Positions 1 to 7,059 of a stretch of DNA of 10,734 nt are shown piece after piece. Under the pieces are notes generated by a model. The model saw only the letters and a program-made list of their open reading frames with translations, was not told the origin of the DNA and ran no database searches. Origin of the DNA: an uncultured Methylococcaceae bacterium. Its GTDB lineage: Bacteria; Pseudomonadota; Gammaproteobacteria; Methylococcales; Methylomonadaceae. How positions within the stretch are numbered: position 1 is the stretch's first letter; each line of letters opens with the position of its first letter. The position numbers and the translations under genes are program-made. Location of the stretch: contig CAIQND010000053.1 of NCBI GenBank assembly GCA_903873045.1, positions 1 to 10,734 on the forward strand, read 5' to 3'.

Positions 1-1
1 C

Positions 2-1270
2 CACGCCTTGGCACGTCGCTTCCAGAAAATCGATATACTAGAGCCTTCCGTTGAAGATACGATTCTGATTTTAAAAGGCCTTAAATCACGCTTTGAAGAA
101 CATCATAATGTTAGATATTCTGCTGAAGCTCTAAGGGTAGCCGCCGAATTATCGGATCGCTATATTACAGATCGGCATTTGCCGGATAAAGCCATTGATG
201 TTATTGATGAGGCGGGTGCAAAACAACGAATGACGGCAGAAGCCGATCGTAAGCAAGATATCGATGTTGCCGAAATAGAGGATATCATCTCAAAAATAGC
301 CAGAATACCGGCTAGATCAGTATCTTCCAATGATATTGACAAGCTGGCTAATCTTGAAAAGAATCTTAAAATGCTGGTTTTTGGTCAGGATGAGGCCATT
401 TCTGCCTTGGCTTCGGCGATAAAATTATCGCGTGCCGGCCTTCGGGATTCACAGAAGACTATCGGTTCCTTTATATTTGCAGGGCCTACCGGTGTTGGTA
501 AAACAGAAGTGACCCGTCAGCTTGCCAAAGTATTGGGTGTTGAACTGATTCGTTTTGATATGTCTGAATACATGGAACGTCACACCGTTTCAAGATTAAT
601 TGGTGCGCCTCCAGGTTATGTCGGCTTTGATCAAGGTGGATTGTTAACCGAGCAGGTTACCAAGCATCCTCATGCCGTATTATTGCTTGATGAATTGGAA
701 AAAGCGCATCCCGATGTTTTTAATTTGTTATTACAAGTCATGGATCACGGTTCATTGACCGACAATAATGGACGCAAAGCTGATTTTCGCAACATTATTT
801 TGGTCATGACGACCAATGCCGGTGCGGAAGAAGGTAGTCGTGCCTCTATAGGTTTCACTCAGCAGAGTCATGAAACTGACAGCTTAAAAGTCATCGAGAA
901 AGGCTTTTCACCTGAATTTCGCAACCGTTTGGATGCCATTATTCAATTTAAGCCGCTGGATATTTCAATTGTCGGGCATGTGGTTGATAAATTTATCTTT
1001 GAATTAGAAGGCTTGCTTGCCGATAAGCATGTAACGCTAACGTTAGATGCCGAGGCTCGTTTGTGGTTGGCTGAACATGGGTGTGATCCCAAAATGGGGG
1101 CAAGACCGATGGCGCGATTAATTCAGGAAAAAATCAAGAAACCTCTGGCTAATGACTTGCTGTTTGGCAAGCTCGCGCACGGTGGTCATGTCAGAATTTA
1201 TGTGGAAAATGATGAAATGGCTTTTGCTATAGAAAGCGATGAGTTAGTCGTTTCTGAAGCCAATTCTTAA
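2..1270 (+). CDS. clpA: ATP-dependent Clp protease ATP-binding subunit ClpA (5' end outside window)
   Basis: AAA+ unfoldase that threads substrates into the ClpP peptidase; with ClpS it takes N-degron proteins. The reading frame is open to the left edge, and the first visible residues (HALARRFQKIDI) match the end of the first AAA+ module, so roughly the first 320 residues are missing if it has the usual ~750-760 aa length. Counting from the TTG codon at 8, visible motifs are Walker A GPTGVGKT (159-166), Walker B VLLLDE (about 224-229), the arginine-finger segment FRNRLD (304-309) and sensor-2 GARPMAR (364-370). IGF at 281-283 is the ClpP-docking loop; E. coli ClpA has IGL there. That loop, and the lack of a long middle coiled coil between the modules, separate it from ClpB. 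It ends 101 bases before the convergent infA, with no strong terminator between. clpS is expected upstream but is not visible. Confidence 0.96.
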   Translation, partial: HALARRFQKIDILEPSVEDTILILKGLKSRFEEHHNVRYSAEALRVAAELSDRYITDRHLPDKAIDVIDEAGAKQRMTAEADRKQDIDVAEIEDIISKIARIPARSVSSNDIDKLANLEKNLKMLVFGQDEAISALASAIKLSRAGLRDSQKTIGSFIFAGPTGVGKTEVTRQLAKVLGVELIRFDMSEYMERHTVSRLIGAPPGYVGFDQGGLLTEQVTKHPHAVLLLDELEKAHPDVFNLLLQVMDHGSLTDNNGRKADFRNIILVMTTNAGAEEGSRASIGFTQQSHETDSLKVIEKGFSPEFRNRLDAIIQFKPLDISIVGHVVDKFIFELEGLLADKHVTLTLDAEARLWLAEHGCDPKMGARPMARLIQEKIKKPLANDLLFGKLAHGGHVRIYVENDEMAFAIESDELVVSEANS

Positions 1271-1371
1271 GAGAGCGTTCGAGTCGTAAACAGGTCATTT
1301 AAAAGCTTGCGCTATCCTGTTGGTTCATGAGGATTACACCTCGATAGGGGTGACCCCATAAACTGACGGAA

Positions 1372-1590
1372 TTAGCGCATACGGAACGTGATACGGCCTT
1401 TACTTAAATCGTAAGGCGTCATTTCAACTTTAACGCTATCGCCAGTTAGAATGCGGATATAATGTTTACGCATTTTACCGGATATGTGTGCAGTCACAAC
1501 GTGACCGTTCTCCAGTTCAACACGAAACATAGTATTAGGAAGGGTATCAATTACCTTACCTTCCATTTCAATTTGATCTTCTTTAGCCAT
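1372..1590 (-). CDS. infA: Translation initiation factor IF-1
   Basis: IF-1 binds the ribosomal A site of the 30S subunit and works with IF-2 and IF-3 at initiation. The 72-aa product is full length and is a single S1-type OB fold: MAKEDQIEMEGKV at the N-terminus and KMRKHYIRILTGD followed by TPYDLSKGRI near the C-terminus, nearly identical to the E. coli protein. A longer frame opens at 1647, but the conserved MAKED start fixes the ATG at 1590. A GGGA-type ribosome site lies about 10 bases before it. It is the last gene of the reverse-strand block, 82 bases after the bpt stop, and that gap holds its own likely promoter. It converges with clpA, as in Pseudomonas. Confidence 0.97.
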   Translation of the reverse strand: MAKEDQIEMEGKVIDTLPNTMFRVELENGHVVTAHISGKMRKHYIRILTGDSVKVEMTPYDLSKGRITFRMR

Positions 1591-1620
1591 TTGTATTAGT
1601 CCCAGCAATTTAAACCGCAA

Positions 1621-1650
1621 ATTATAGCACAAGCTAATTTCTAACAACAG
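1621..1650 (-). promoter_or_regulatory. Probable infA promoter with extended -10
   Basis: On the reverse strand, TGCTATAAT occupies 1629-1621: a perfect -10 hexamer with the TGn extension. The -35 region is weak: TTGTTA at 1647-1642 has a 15-base spacer and CTGTTG at 1650-1645 has an 18-base spacer. An extended -10 can compensate for a poor -35. Transcription would start near 1614, leaving a leader of about 24 bases before the infA ATG. It would let infA be transcribed independently of trxB-aat-bpt. Inferred from sequence only. Confidence 0.55.
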
Positions 1651-1672
1651 AAGAGTGTGGGTATTTGTTTTT

Positions 1673-2374
1673 TTAGGTGCTCATTTCAAGCCATTGCTTA
1701 TCAATTAATAATTGTAGCGGTTGGTAATCACTTTTATAAGCCATTTTTTTACAGGCTTGTATCCAAAACCCCAAGTATAAGAACTCTTTTTGTTGTAGAA
1801 CGGCTTGTTCAATTTGCCATAAAACGGCATAAACACCCAGACTGTAGTCTTTGAATTTGGGCTCAAAAAAGGTATAAACGGCTGACCATGCCTGTTCAAA
1901 TTGATCAATAACAGCAACTCCGGCTAGTTCGTTATTAATAGAAAATTCGACAAATCGGGTATTGCACCACGAACTACCGAGAAAGTTAAGGTACTCATCC
2001 TGGCTGGCGGTAGCCATGGAACTGTCGCTGTGTCTGATGGCCTGATAGCGTAAATACATGTCGTAATGAGCCTGTTCAAAAACCGCCGGTTTAACGATGA
2101 CTTGGGTAGATGTATTTTTGCTTAGGCAACGTTTTTGGCTTCTGCTGGGTTTAAATTTGTTAACAGGTAGTCTTACTGAAATACAGGAAGAGCAATGCGG
2201 ACAATGCGGCGTATAAATCTCATCCCCACTACGACGAAAACCCTGCGCTATCAATTGAGCGTAAATGGATGAAGTGACCGGGTAGCCTGGACGAACAAAA
2301 AGCGATTGCGCCTTTTCATCATCAAGATAACCGCAGGGGTGTTCCTGGCTTAAAAATAAGGGAATGGATGTCAT
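1673..2374 (-). CDS. bpt: Aspartate/glutamate leucyltransferase Bpt (ATE-family)
   Basis: Transfers Leu from leucyl-tRNA to proteins starting with Asp or Glu, making them N-degron substrates for ClpS/ClpAP. The 233-aa product has the family's N-terminal cysteine motif (C14-G-Y), a second cysteine cluster HCPHCSSC (57-64) followed by VRLPVNKFKPSRSQKR, and the C-terminal GNAT-like signature YLGFWIQACKKMAYK (200-214). The ATG at 2374 overlaps the aat stop as ATGA, and GGGAG lies just upstream, so translation is probably coupled to aat. A TTG four codons earlier (2386) is in frame but less likely because it would remove that ribosome site. Older annotations call such genes ate (arginyltransferase). 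The bacterial form is leucyl-specific by family knowledge; specificity cannot be read directly here. Confidence 0.93.
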   Translation of the reverse strand: MTSIPLFLSQEHPCGYLDDEKAQSLFVRPGYPVTSSIYAQLIAQGFRRSGDEIYTPHCPHCSSCISVRLPVNKFKPSRSQKRCLSKNTSTQVIVKPAVFEQAHYDMYLRYQAIRHSDSSMATASQDEYLNFLGSSWCNTRFVEFSINNELAGVAVIDQFEQAWSAVYTFFEPKFKDYSLGVYAVLWQIEQAVLQQKEFLYLGFWIQACKKMAYKSDYQPLQLLIDKQWLEMST

Positions 2375-3066
2375 ATTGACTCCCAAGCGGCTTTGTTGGC
2401 AGGAAGTTCACAATATTGATTGAGTAACTTTGTAAATTGCTTGCGGTCACAGTTTTCCGCGCCAAAGCTTGCCAAATGTGCTGTATGTACCTGGCAGTCA
2501 ATGAGTTGGTAGCCCCAGGCTTTAAGTTGCTCAACCAGACTGGCAAAGACCACTTTTGATGCATCTGTTTTGGTATGAAACATGGATTCGCCAAAAAAAA
2601 CGCACCCCAAAGCAACACCGTATAATCCGCCGACCAACTCACCATCCATCCAAGCTTCCGCAGAATGTGCATAACCACTTTTATGGAGTTCATTATAAGC
2701 CTGCGCTATGTCCTCTGTTATCCAGGTGCCCGAACTTTCATTTCGAGGTTCTGCACAACCCGCGACAACCTCGTTAAAAGCTTGGTCATAGGTCACAGAA
2801 AAGCTGTTTTTACGCAGCGTTTTACGTAAACTCCGAGATACAATCAATTTGTCTGGAAATAACACTAACCGGGGATTAGGTGACCACCACAGAATAGGTT
2901 CATCATGGTTATACCAAGGAAAAATGCCCCGCCGATAGGCATTTAACAGGCGGGGTTTAGACAAGCAACCGCCAACCGCAAGTAACCCGTCAGGTTCGCG
3001 TAATGCTTTGCTTAACGCAGGAAAATCCTGCCCTGGTTGTTGCGGATCAAGAATGGTCAGTTGCAT
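2371..3066 (-). CDS. aat: Leucyl/phenylalanyl-tRNA--protein transferase
   Basis: Transfers Leu or Phe from aminoacyl-tRNA to N-terminal Lys or Arg, creating a primary destabilizing residue recognised by ClpS/ClpAP. The 231-aa length is close to that of E. coli Aat (234). Conserved blocks are GIFPWY (47-52), WWSPNPR (60-66), GTWITEDI (113-120), FFGESMF (157-163) and the catalytic DCQ (Asp190, Gln192; compare Asp186/Gln188 in E. coli). The start is set by the typical opening (MQLTILDP, then LLAVGG). I see no good Shine-Dalgarno site in front of it, because the upstream bases are A/T-rich. It lies 88 bases downstream of trxB and overlaps bpt by 4 bases. Having both Aat and Bpt is common in Pseudomonas and Vibrio; E. 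coli has only Aat. Confidence 0.96.
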   Translation of the reverse strand: MQLTILDPQQPGQDFPALSKALREPDGLLAVGGCLSKPRLLNAYRRGIFPWYNHDEPILWWSPNPRLVLFPDKLIVSRSLRKTLRKNSFSVTYDQAFNEVVAGCAEPRNESSGTWITEDIAQAYNELHKSGYAHSAEAWMDGELVGGLYGVALGCVFFGESMFHTKTDASKVVFASLVEQLKAWGYQLIDCQVHTAHLASFGAENCDRKQFTKLLNQYCELPANKAAWESI

Positions 3067-3154
3067 ATTTTTAAAAAGTTAAAGCAAGAAGGCGCAAGAT
3101 TTAAGGGGTCGAGACGCAAAAAACCGCATCTTTTGCCGTTTACTTTGAACCTGC
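3067..3154 (-). other. trxB-aat spacer with weak dyads
   Basis: This 88-base spacer inside the likely operon holds an imperfect inverted repeat (GGCGCAAGAT at 3091-3100 against ATCTTTTGCC at 3128-3137, 8 of 10 paired). A smaller dyad inside it is AGATGC/GCGTCT on the reverse strand. There is no proper T-tract for a terminator. It may be a decayed intergenic repeat or a weak processing or attenuation hairpin. No function can be assigned. Confidence 0.25.
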
Positions 3155-4108
3155 CTACACTAATTCATCAAGAAATTTTTCAGCATCCAGTGCCGCCATG
3201 CAACCAGAACCCGATGAAGTTATGGCTTGTTTATAAACAGAGTCCATCACGTCACCGGCTGCAAAAACACCTTCAACACTGGTTGCCGTAGCGTTTCCGG
3301 CAATACCACTTTTTACTTTAATATAGCCATGATCCATAGCCAGCTGGCCTTCAAAAATGCCGGTGTTGGGGGTATGTCCAATGGCAATAAAAACACCATG
3401 CACATCCAACTCTTTGGTTGAGTTGTCGAGAGTATTTTTAATTCTGATACCGGTAACACCCATATCGTCACCCAAGACCTCATCCAGAGCGTAATTCCAT
3501 TCAATCTCAACATTAGCGTTTACTGATTTTTCAATCAGTTTATCAGAAAGAATTTTTTCAGAACGAAATTTGTCACGACGATGAACGACAGTCACTTTAG
3601 AGGCGATATTAGCCAAATAAAGCGCTTCTTCGACGGCCGTATTGCCACCGCCAATAACAGCGATAGGTTTATTGCGATAGAAAAAACCGTCACAGGTCGC
3701 ACAAGCCGAAACACCACGACCTTTAAATGATTCTTCAGACTCCAGACCTAAATAGCGTGCAGACGCACCGGTTGCAATAATCAGCGCATCACAGGTGTAA
3801 GTGCCTGAGTCGCCCGTCAAGGTGAAGGGTCTGGCCGATAAATCAGCGGTATGGATATGGTCAAAAATAATCTCTGTTTCAAACCGTTCTGCGTGCCGGC
3901 GCATTCTGTCCATAAGATCCGGGCCTTGCAAACCTTCAACGTCACCGGGCCAGTTATCAACTTCTGTGGTGGTGGTTAATTGTCCACCTTGTTGCATACC
4001 CGTGATGATCACCGGCTTTAAATTAGCGCGTGCGGCATAAATAGCTGCCGTATAACCGGCGGGGCCAGAACCAAGAATTAAAAGACGGCAGTGCCTAGAA
4101 TCATTCAT
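3155..4108 (-). CDS. trxB: Thioredoxin-disulfide reductase
   Basis: Cytoplasmic flavoenzyme that passes electrons from NADPH through FAD to thioredoxin. The 317-aa protein is of the low-molecular-weight bacterial type. It has an FAD-binding GSGPAGYTAAIYAAR (13-27), the redox pair CATC (136-139), an NADPH fold GGGNTA (153-158) with HRRDKFR (176-182) for the 2'-phosphate, and the C-terminal FAD motif AAGDVMD (283-289). CATC sits where it does in E. coli TrxB. An AGAGG ribosome site stands upstream of the ATG. It is first in the reverse-strand block and divergent from ftsK. In E. coli cydDC lies between aat and trxB, and lrp between trxB and ftsK; both are absent here, as in Pseudomonas. Confidence 0.97.
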   Translation of the reverse strand: MNDSRHCRLLILGSGPAGYTAAIYAARANLKPVIITGMQQGGQLTTTTEVDNWPGDVEGLQGPDLMDRMRRHAERFETEIIFDHIHTADLSARPFTLTGDSGTYTCDALIIATGASARYLGLESEESFKGRGVSACATCDGFFYRNKPIAVIGGGNTAVEEALYLANIASKVTVVHRRDKFRSEKILSDKLIEKSVNANVEIEWNYALDEVLGDDMGVTGIRIKNTLDNSTKELDVHGVFIAIGHTPNTGIFEGQLAMDHGYIKVKSGIAGNATATSVEGVFAAGDVMDSVYKQAITSSGSGCMAALDAEKFLDELV

Positions 4109-4149
4109 TAAAAAACCTCTATAAGAGCTAAATCAGGATAAATATAAGA

Positions 4150-4178
4150 ATTATGCAGGTGAAACAGCGTTTCGTAAA
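4150..4178 (-). promoter_or_regulatory. Possible trxB promoter with palindrome in the spacer
   Basis: On the reverse strand TTTACG (4178-4173) and CATAAT (4155-4150) stand exactly 17 bases apart, each matching the sigma-70 consensus at 4 or 5 of 6 positions. The spacer contains GAAAC-GCT-GTTTC (4173-4161), a perfect 5-bp dyad around a 3-base centre, placed where a repressor could act. The leader to the trxB ATG would be about 35 bases. Confidence 0.35.
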
Positions 4179-4210
4179 TGTTATTGTGTATAAGCTACCG
4201 GAACCACTCT

Positions 4211-4230
4211 AAAAACAAGCTGTTTTTTTT
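4211..4230 (+). other. A/T-rich hairpin followed by T run in the divergent region
   Basis: AAAAACA-AGC-TGTTTTT forms a 7-bp stem with a 3-base loop and runs into eight T residues. It looks like a terminator, but it is mostly A-T pairs and no transcript is expected to end here unless a short RNA is made from the divergent region. It lies upstream of the candidate ftsK -10. Confidence 0.25.
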
Positions 4231-4267
4231 GTAACAAATATTAATGTAGAATGTGCAATCATTGATC

Positions 4268-4273
4268 TATAAT
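4268..4273 (+). promoter_or_regulatory. Candidate ftsK -10 box
   Basis: A perfect TATAAT stands 40 bases before the ftsK ATG. No good -35 is visible at 16-18 bases upstream (TGTAGA at 4245 is poor). I found no LexA-type CTGT-N8-ACAG box, although E. coli ftsK has one. A weak or activated promoter is possible. Confidence 0.35.
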
Positions 4274-4313
4274 CCTGTTTTATTAGTACTAATCTTATGT
4301 TGAGTCATCATCT

Positions 4314-6608
4314 ATGTCTGCTGTAATGGAAGAAAAAACGTTTCGAGGTTTACGTGAAATTGCAGTCTTGGGCTTATTCGCCATTGCCTTGTTTTTTTTA
4401 ATTGCCTTGGTTACTTTCAGTAACGAGGATGCGGGCTGGACACACAGCGGCACGGTACGGACGGTGACTAATGCCTGCGGTGTTTTAGGGGCGTGGATTG
4501 CTGATTTTACGCTTAGCTTTTTTGGTTTAATCGCGTATCTGTTTCCGGTTATTCTCTCTTGGCATGGCTATATGTTATATGGTCAGGCAAGACAAAAAAA
4601 ACAAAAAATGACGATTGCTTTACAGTGGTTAGGCTCTTTAGGAACCATTGTTTCCGGCGCGGCATTATTTTATTTATATGTATTAAGAGTCGGCGTCGAA
4701 TTGCCGGGTGGCACGGGAGGGATTTTAGGCCAGGAAACAGGTGATTCGGTATTGCATTTATTTGGTAATTCAGGGGCTACCTTATTTTTAATCGTTTTAT
4801 TATTATCAGGCATTACCCTCGCGACCGAATTGTCATGGGTCACTTTCATTGACCTTATTGGCAAATATACCGTATTTGTTTGTCGTATCGTTTGCCATAC
4901 GGCCGTCAACTTACGACATGAACCTATGAATAACTCTGCTCAGTCGTTTGATAGCATTATTGACAAGTCCGAGAGTCGAAGAAAGCCGGTTATTAAAGCA
5001 CCGGTTAATAGTAAAGCGGTAGCCAGTGTCGGAAAAAACAGGGCGTTAGCTGAAAATAATTACCAACCATTGCCCAAGCAACCCTCGCCCAAATATAACG
5101 CCGGTGAAGATATATTACCTTCTTTAGACTTATTGGATGAACGGGACACGCGGGTAGTCGGTTATTCGCAAACCGATTTGGAAGACATGTCACGACTGGT
5201 AGAAGATATTCTTGCTGATTTTAATGTCGCAGTGGCCGTGGTAGGTTTTCACCCCGGCCCTGTTATTACCCGTTTTGAATTACAGCCGGCCGCCGGAGTA
5301 AAAGTCAGTCGTATTAGCAGTTTGTCTAAAGATTTGGCCAGGGCTTTGTCAGTGACTAGTGTACGTATTGTTGAAATTATCCCGGGTAAATCAGTGGTTG
5401 GACTTGAAATTCCCAACCGGGAACGGGAAATGGTGACACTGCGCGAATTATTGGCATCATCTGGATTTGAGAAAGCAAAATCCATGCTGACATTGGCCAT
5501 GGGCAAAGATATTGCCGGTGCGCCTTTAATGGCTGATCTGGGAAAAATGCCTCATGCTTTGGTTGCAGGCACTACCGGCTCAGGAAAATCAGTCGCTATT
5601 AACACCATGATCCTCAGCTTGCTTTACAAAGCCACGCCCGATGAAGTGCGAATGATCATGATCGACCCTAAAATGCTGGAACTTTCGGTTTATGAAGGTA
5701 TACCGCATTTATTGACCCCTGTTGTTACCGATATGAAAGAGGCCAGTAACGCATTGCGCTGGGCAGTTGCTGAAATGGAAAGACGTTATAAATTAATGTC
5801 TAAAATGGGGGTCAGAAATTTGGCAGGGTTTAATCATTTAATTGATGAAGCAACGGCAAGAGGCGAATCTATCAGAGACCCCATGTTTCAAATGTTAAAC
5901 CCGCTGGAAGAGGGCGAATATTATCCCGTTCTAAATAAACTACCCAGCATCGTCATCGTTATCGATGAATTAGCGGACATGATGATGATTGTCGGCAAAA
6001 AGGTTGAAGAATTAATTGCCCGCTTGGCTCAAAAAGCCAGAGCCGCCGGTATTCATTTGATTTTGGCAACGCAGCGTCCATCGGTTGATGTTTTAACCGG
6101 GCTGATTAAAGCCAACGTACCCACGCGCATATCCTTTCAGGTCTCTTCGCGTATTGATTCGCGTACCATTCTTGATCAAGGTGGCGCTGAAACCTTGCTG
6201 GGCAATGGCGACATGCTGTTTTTGCCTTCAGGTACCAGTATTCCTATTCGTGCGCATGGTGCATTTGTTGATGATCATGAAGTACATCGCGTGGTTGAGT
6301 TTTTAAAACAAACGGCGCCGCCTGATTATCTGGAAGATATTACCCGCGAATCCACTGATTCTAATGACGGTTACAGCATGAACGGTGACAGTAGCAGTAA
6401 TTCAGAGACGGACGCTTTATACGATGAAGCCGTAGCGTTTGTTACCGATTCTCGTAAAGCATCAATATCCAGTGTCCAGCGGCGTTTTAAAGTAGGCTAC
6501 AACCGTGCGGCTACCATGATTGAAGATATGGAAGCGGCCGGTATTGTCAGTGCCGCAGAGTCTAATGGCTCAAGAGTTGTACTTGCACCGCCACCGGTTA
6601 AAGATTAA
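4314..6608 (+). CDS. ftsK: DNA translocase FtsK
   Basis: Septum-anchored DNA pump that moves the chromosome terminus to the correct daughter cell and activates XerCD recombination at dif. The 764-aa protein has an N-terminal membrane domain with four hydrophobic segments (about 16-35, 55-85, 100-125 and 155-180) and then a short polar Pro/Lys/Gln linker (about 200-270). The RecA-like motor has Walker A GTTGSGKS (419-426) and Walker B VIVIDELADM (547-556), and ATQRPSVDV follows at about 585-593. A Ser/Asp/Asn-rich hinge (about 678-700) leads to the gamma winged helix (about 701-760, with SSVQRRFKVGYNRAA), which reads KOPS sites. E. coli FtsK is ~1330 aa because of a long linker; this length is nearer SpoIIIE and many other FtsKs. 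The ATG at 4314 has only a weak GAG ribosome site; Met5 is an alternative start. Confidence 0.97.
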   Translation: MSAVMEEKTFRGLREIAVLGLFAIALFFLIALVTFSNEDAGWTHSGTVRTVTNACGVLGAWIADFTLSFFGLIAYLFPVILSWHGYMLYGQARQKKQKMTIALQWLGSLGTIVSGAALFYLYVLRVGVELPGGTGGILGQETGDSVLHLFGNSGATLFLIVLLLSGITLATELSWVTFIDLIGKYTVFVCRIVCHTAVNLRHEPMNNSAQSFDSIIDKSESRRKPVIKAPVNSKAVASVGKNRALAENNYQPLPKQPSPKYNAGEDILPSLDLLDERDTRVVGYSQTDLEDMSRLVEDILADFNVAVAVVGFHPGPVITRFELQPAAGVKVSRISSLSKDLARALSVTSVRIVEIIPGKSVVGLEIPNREREMVTLRELLASSGFEKAKSMLTLAMGKDIAGAPLMADLGKMPHALVAGTTGSGKSVAINTMILSLLYKATPDEVRMIMIDPKMLELSVYEGIPHLLTPVVTDMKEASNALRWAVAEMERRYKLMSKMGVRNLAGFNHLIDEATARGESIRDPMFQMLNPLEEGEYYPVLNKLPSIVIVIDELADMMMIVGKKVEELIARLAQKARAAGIHLILATQRPSVDVLTGLIKANVPTRISFQVSSRIDSRTILDQGGAETLLGNGDMLFLPSGTSIPIRAHGAFVDDHEVHRVVEFLKQTAPPDYLEDITRESTDSNDGYSMNGDSSSNSETDALYDEAVAFVTDSRKASISSVQRRFKVGYNRAATMIEDMEAAGIVSAAESNGSRVVLAPPPVKD

Positions 6609-6632
6609 TAGCTATACTATAGGCCGGATGGC

Positions 6633-6669
6633 AGCGTTATTGATTTTTATTGGCTCAATAACGCTTTTT
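6633..6669 (+). terminator. Intrinsic terminator of ftsK
   Basis: AGCGTTATTGA (6633-6643) and TCAATAACGCT (6655-6665) form a perfect 11-bp stem with an 11-base loop, ending in a run of five T (6665-6669). It starts 24 bases after the ftsK stop, so ftsK is probably transcribed alone or ends its operon here. Confidence 0.85.
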
Positions 6670-6680
6670 GTAGATTACAA

Positions 6681-6891
6681 TACTTCGGACAGTTTTGATA
6701 ATGGGTACTTCACGAATAACAAGGTTTGTGGCGGTTTGTGGAGAACTAAATCAAACTCATGCAAAATGCAGAGTCGCATTAAATGTTAACCAATTGAAAA
6801 TTAACGAGTTACTTATTAGTATAATAAATTGTTTTTTAAAGCTATTCGTCAAATAACATATTATTTCAATAACTTAAAACTGTCCGAAGTA
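6681..6891. mobile_element. TA-flanked MITE-like element, 18-bp inverted ends
   Basis: AATACTTCGGACAGTTTT (6679-6696) recurs as its perfect reverse complement at 6876-6893. Each arm contains the dinucleotide TA at its outer side (6681-6682 and 6890-6891), so the element could be 207 bp between duplicated TA targets. The interior is A/T-rich and has no coding frame of note, with a small subterminal dyad (ACGAATA at 6712-6718, TATTCGT at 6843-6849). The size, inverted ends, TA flanks and lack of a gene fit a non-autonomous element mobilised by a TA-targeting transposase such as the IS630/Tc1-mariner group. The family assignment is inference. It begins 12 bases after the ftsK terminator. Confidence 0.6.
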
Positions 6892-6900
6892 TTGAGATTA

Positions 6901-7040
6901 GGTAACCCGAAAAAATACGGCTCTTGGCTCGCATAATTTCCACGGGCTATCAACTTAAGCCGGGACAGCTTGAATAATCTGCACGCCTGCTTTTTCCCGT
7001 CCTAAGTTGGGAGCCTTAAAAATGTAAGCGAGTCATAAGA
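6901..7040. repeat. Decayed palindromic repeat or pseudogene remnant
   Basis: The core is an imperfect hairpin: CAACTTAAGCCGGGACAGC (6951-6969) pairs with the segment ending at 7009 (reverse complement CAACTTAGGACGGGAAAAAGC), with only a few mismatches and a 2-base bulge. Shorter complementary pairs lie further out (GGCTCGC near 6925 with GCGAG near 7028; GGCTC near 6920 with GAGCC near 7010). On the reverse strand an ATG at 7036 opens MTRLHF and stops; a one-base shift in the A run at 7018-7022 would join it to KAPNLGREKAGVQIIQAVPA, ending at 6955. It could be a broken short gene, a degenerate mobile element or a structured RNA; none can be proved. No promoter or ribosome site supports expression. 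Confidence 0.35.
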
Positions 7041-7059
7041 TGAATTGCTATTACCACAA

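Noticed and set aside
1271..1371. A serine tRNA (serW) between clpA and infA, as in E. coli, or a terminator for the convergent pair
   Set aside because: The 101 bases show no cloverleaf arms and no CCA end. Only 4-6 bp dyads are present (GAGG/CCTC, GGGG/CCCC, AACAGG/CCTGTT) with no T-tract, so neither a tRNA nor a terminator can be supported.
2322..2693. A 123-codon reverse-strand frame overlapping aat and bpt
   Set aside because: It is a shadow of aat in another frame. The aat frame carries all the family motifs and catalytic residues.
4109..4313. A LexA box or an lrp gene between trxB and ftsK
   Set aside because: No CTGT-N8-ACAG is present, and 205 bases are too short for lrp; no coding frame is visible.
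6520..6789. A frame running from the end of ftsK into the TA-flanked element
   Set aside because: It overlaps the ftsK gamma domain in another frame and crosses the terminator and the left MITE arm; it has no independent start signal.
6901..7040. A known structured RNA (6S, SRP, c-di-GMP riboswitch)
   Set aside because: I checked by eye for conserved core elements of these families and found none; the pairing is better explained as a decayed inverted repeat.
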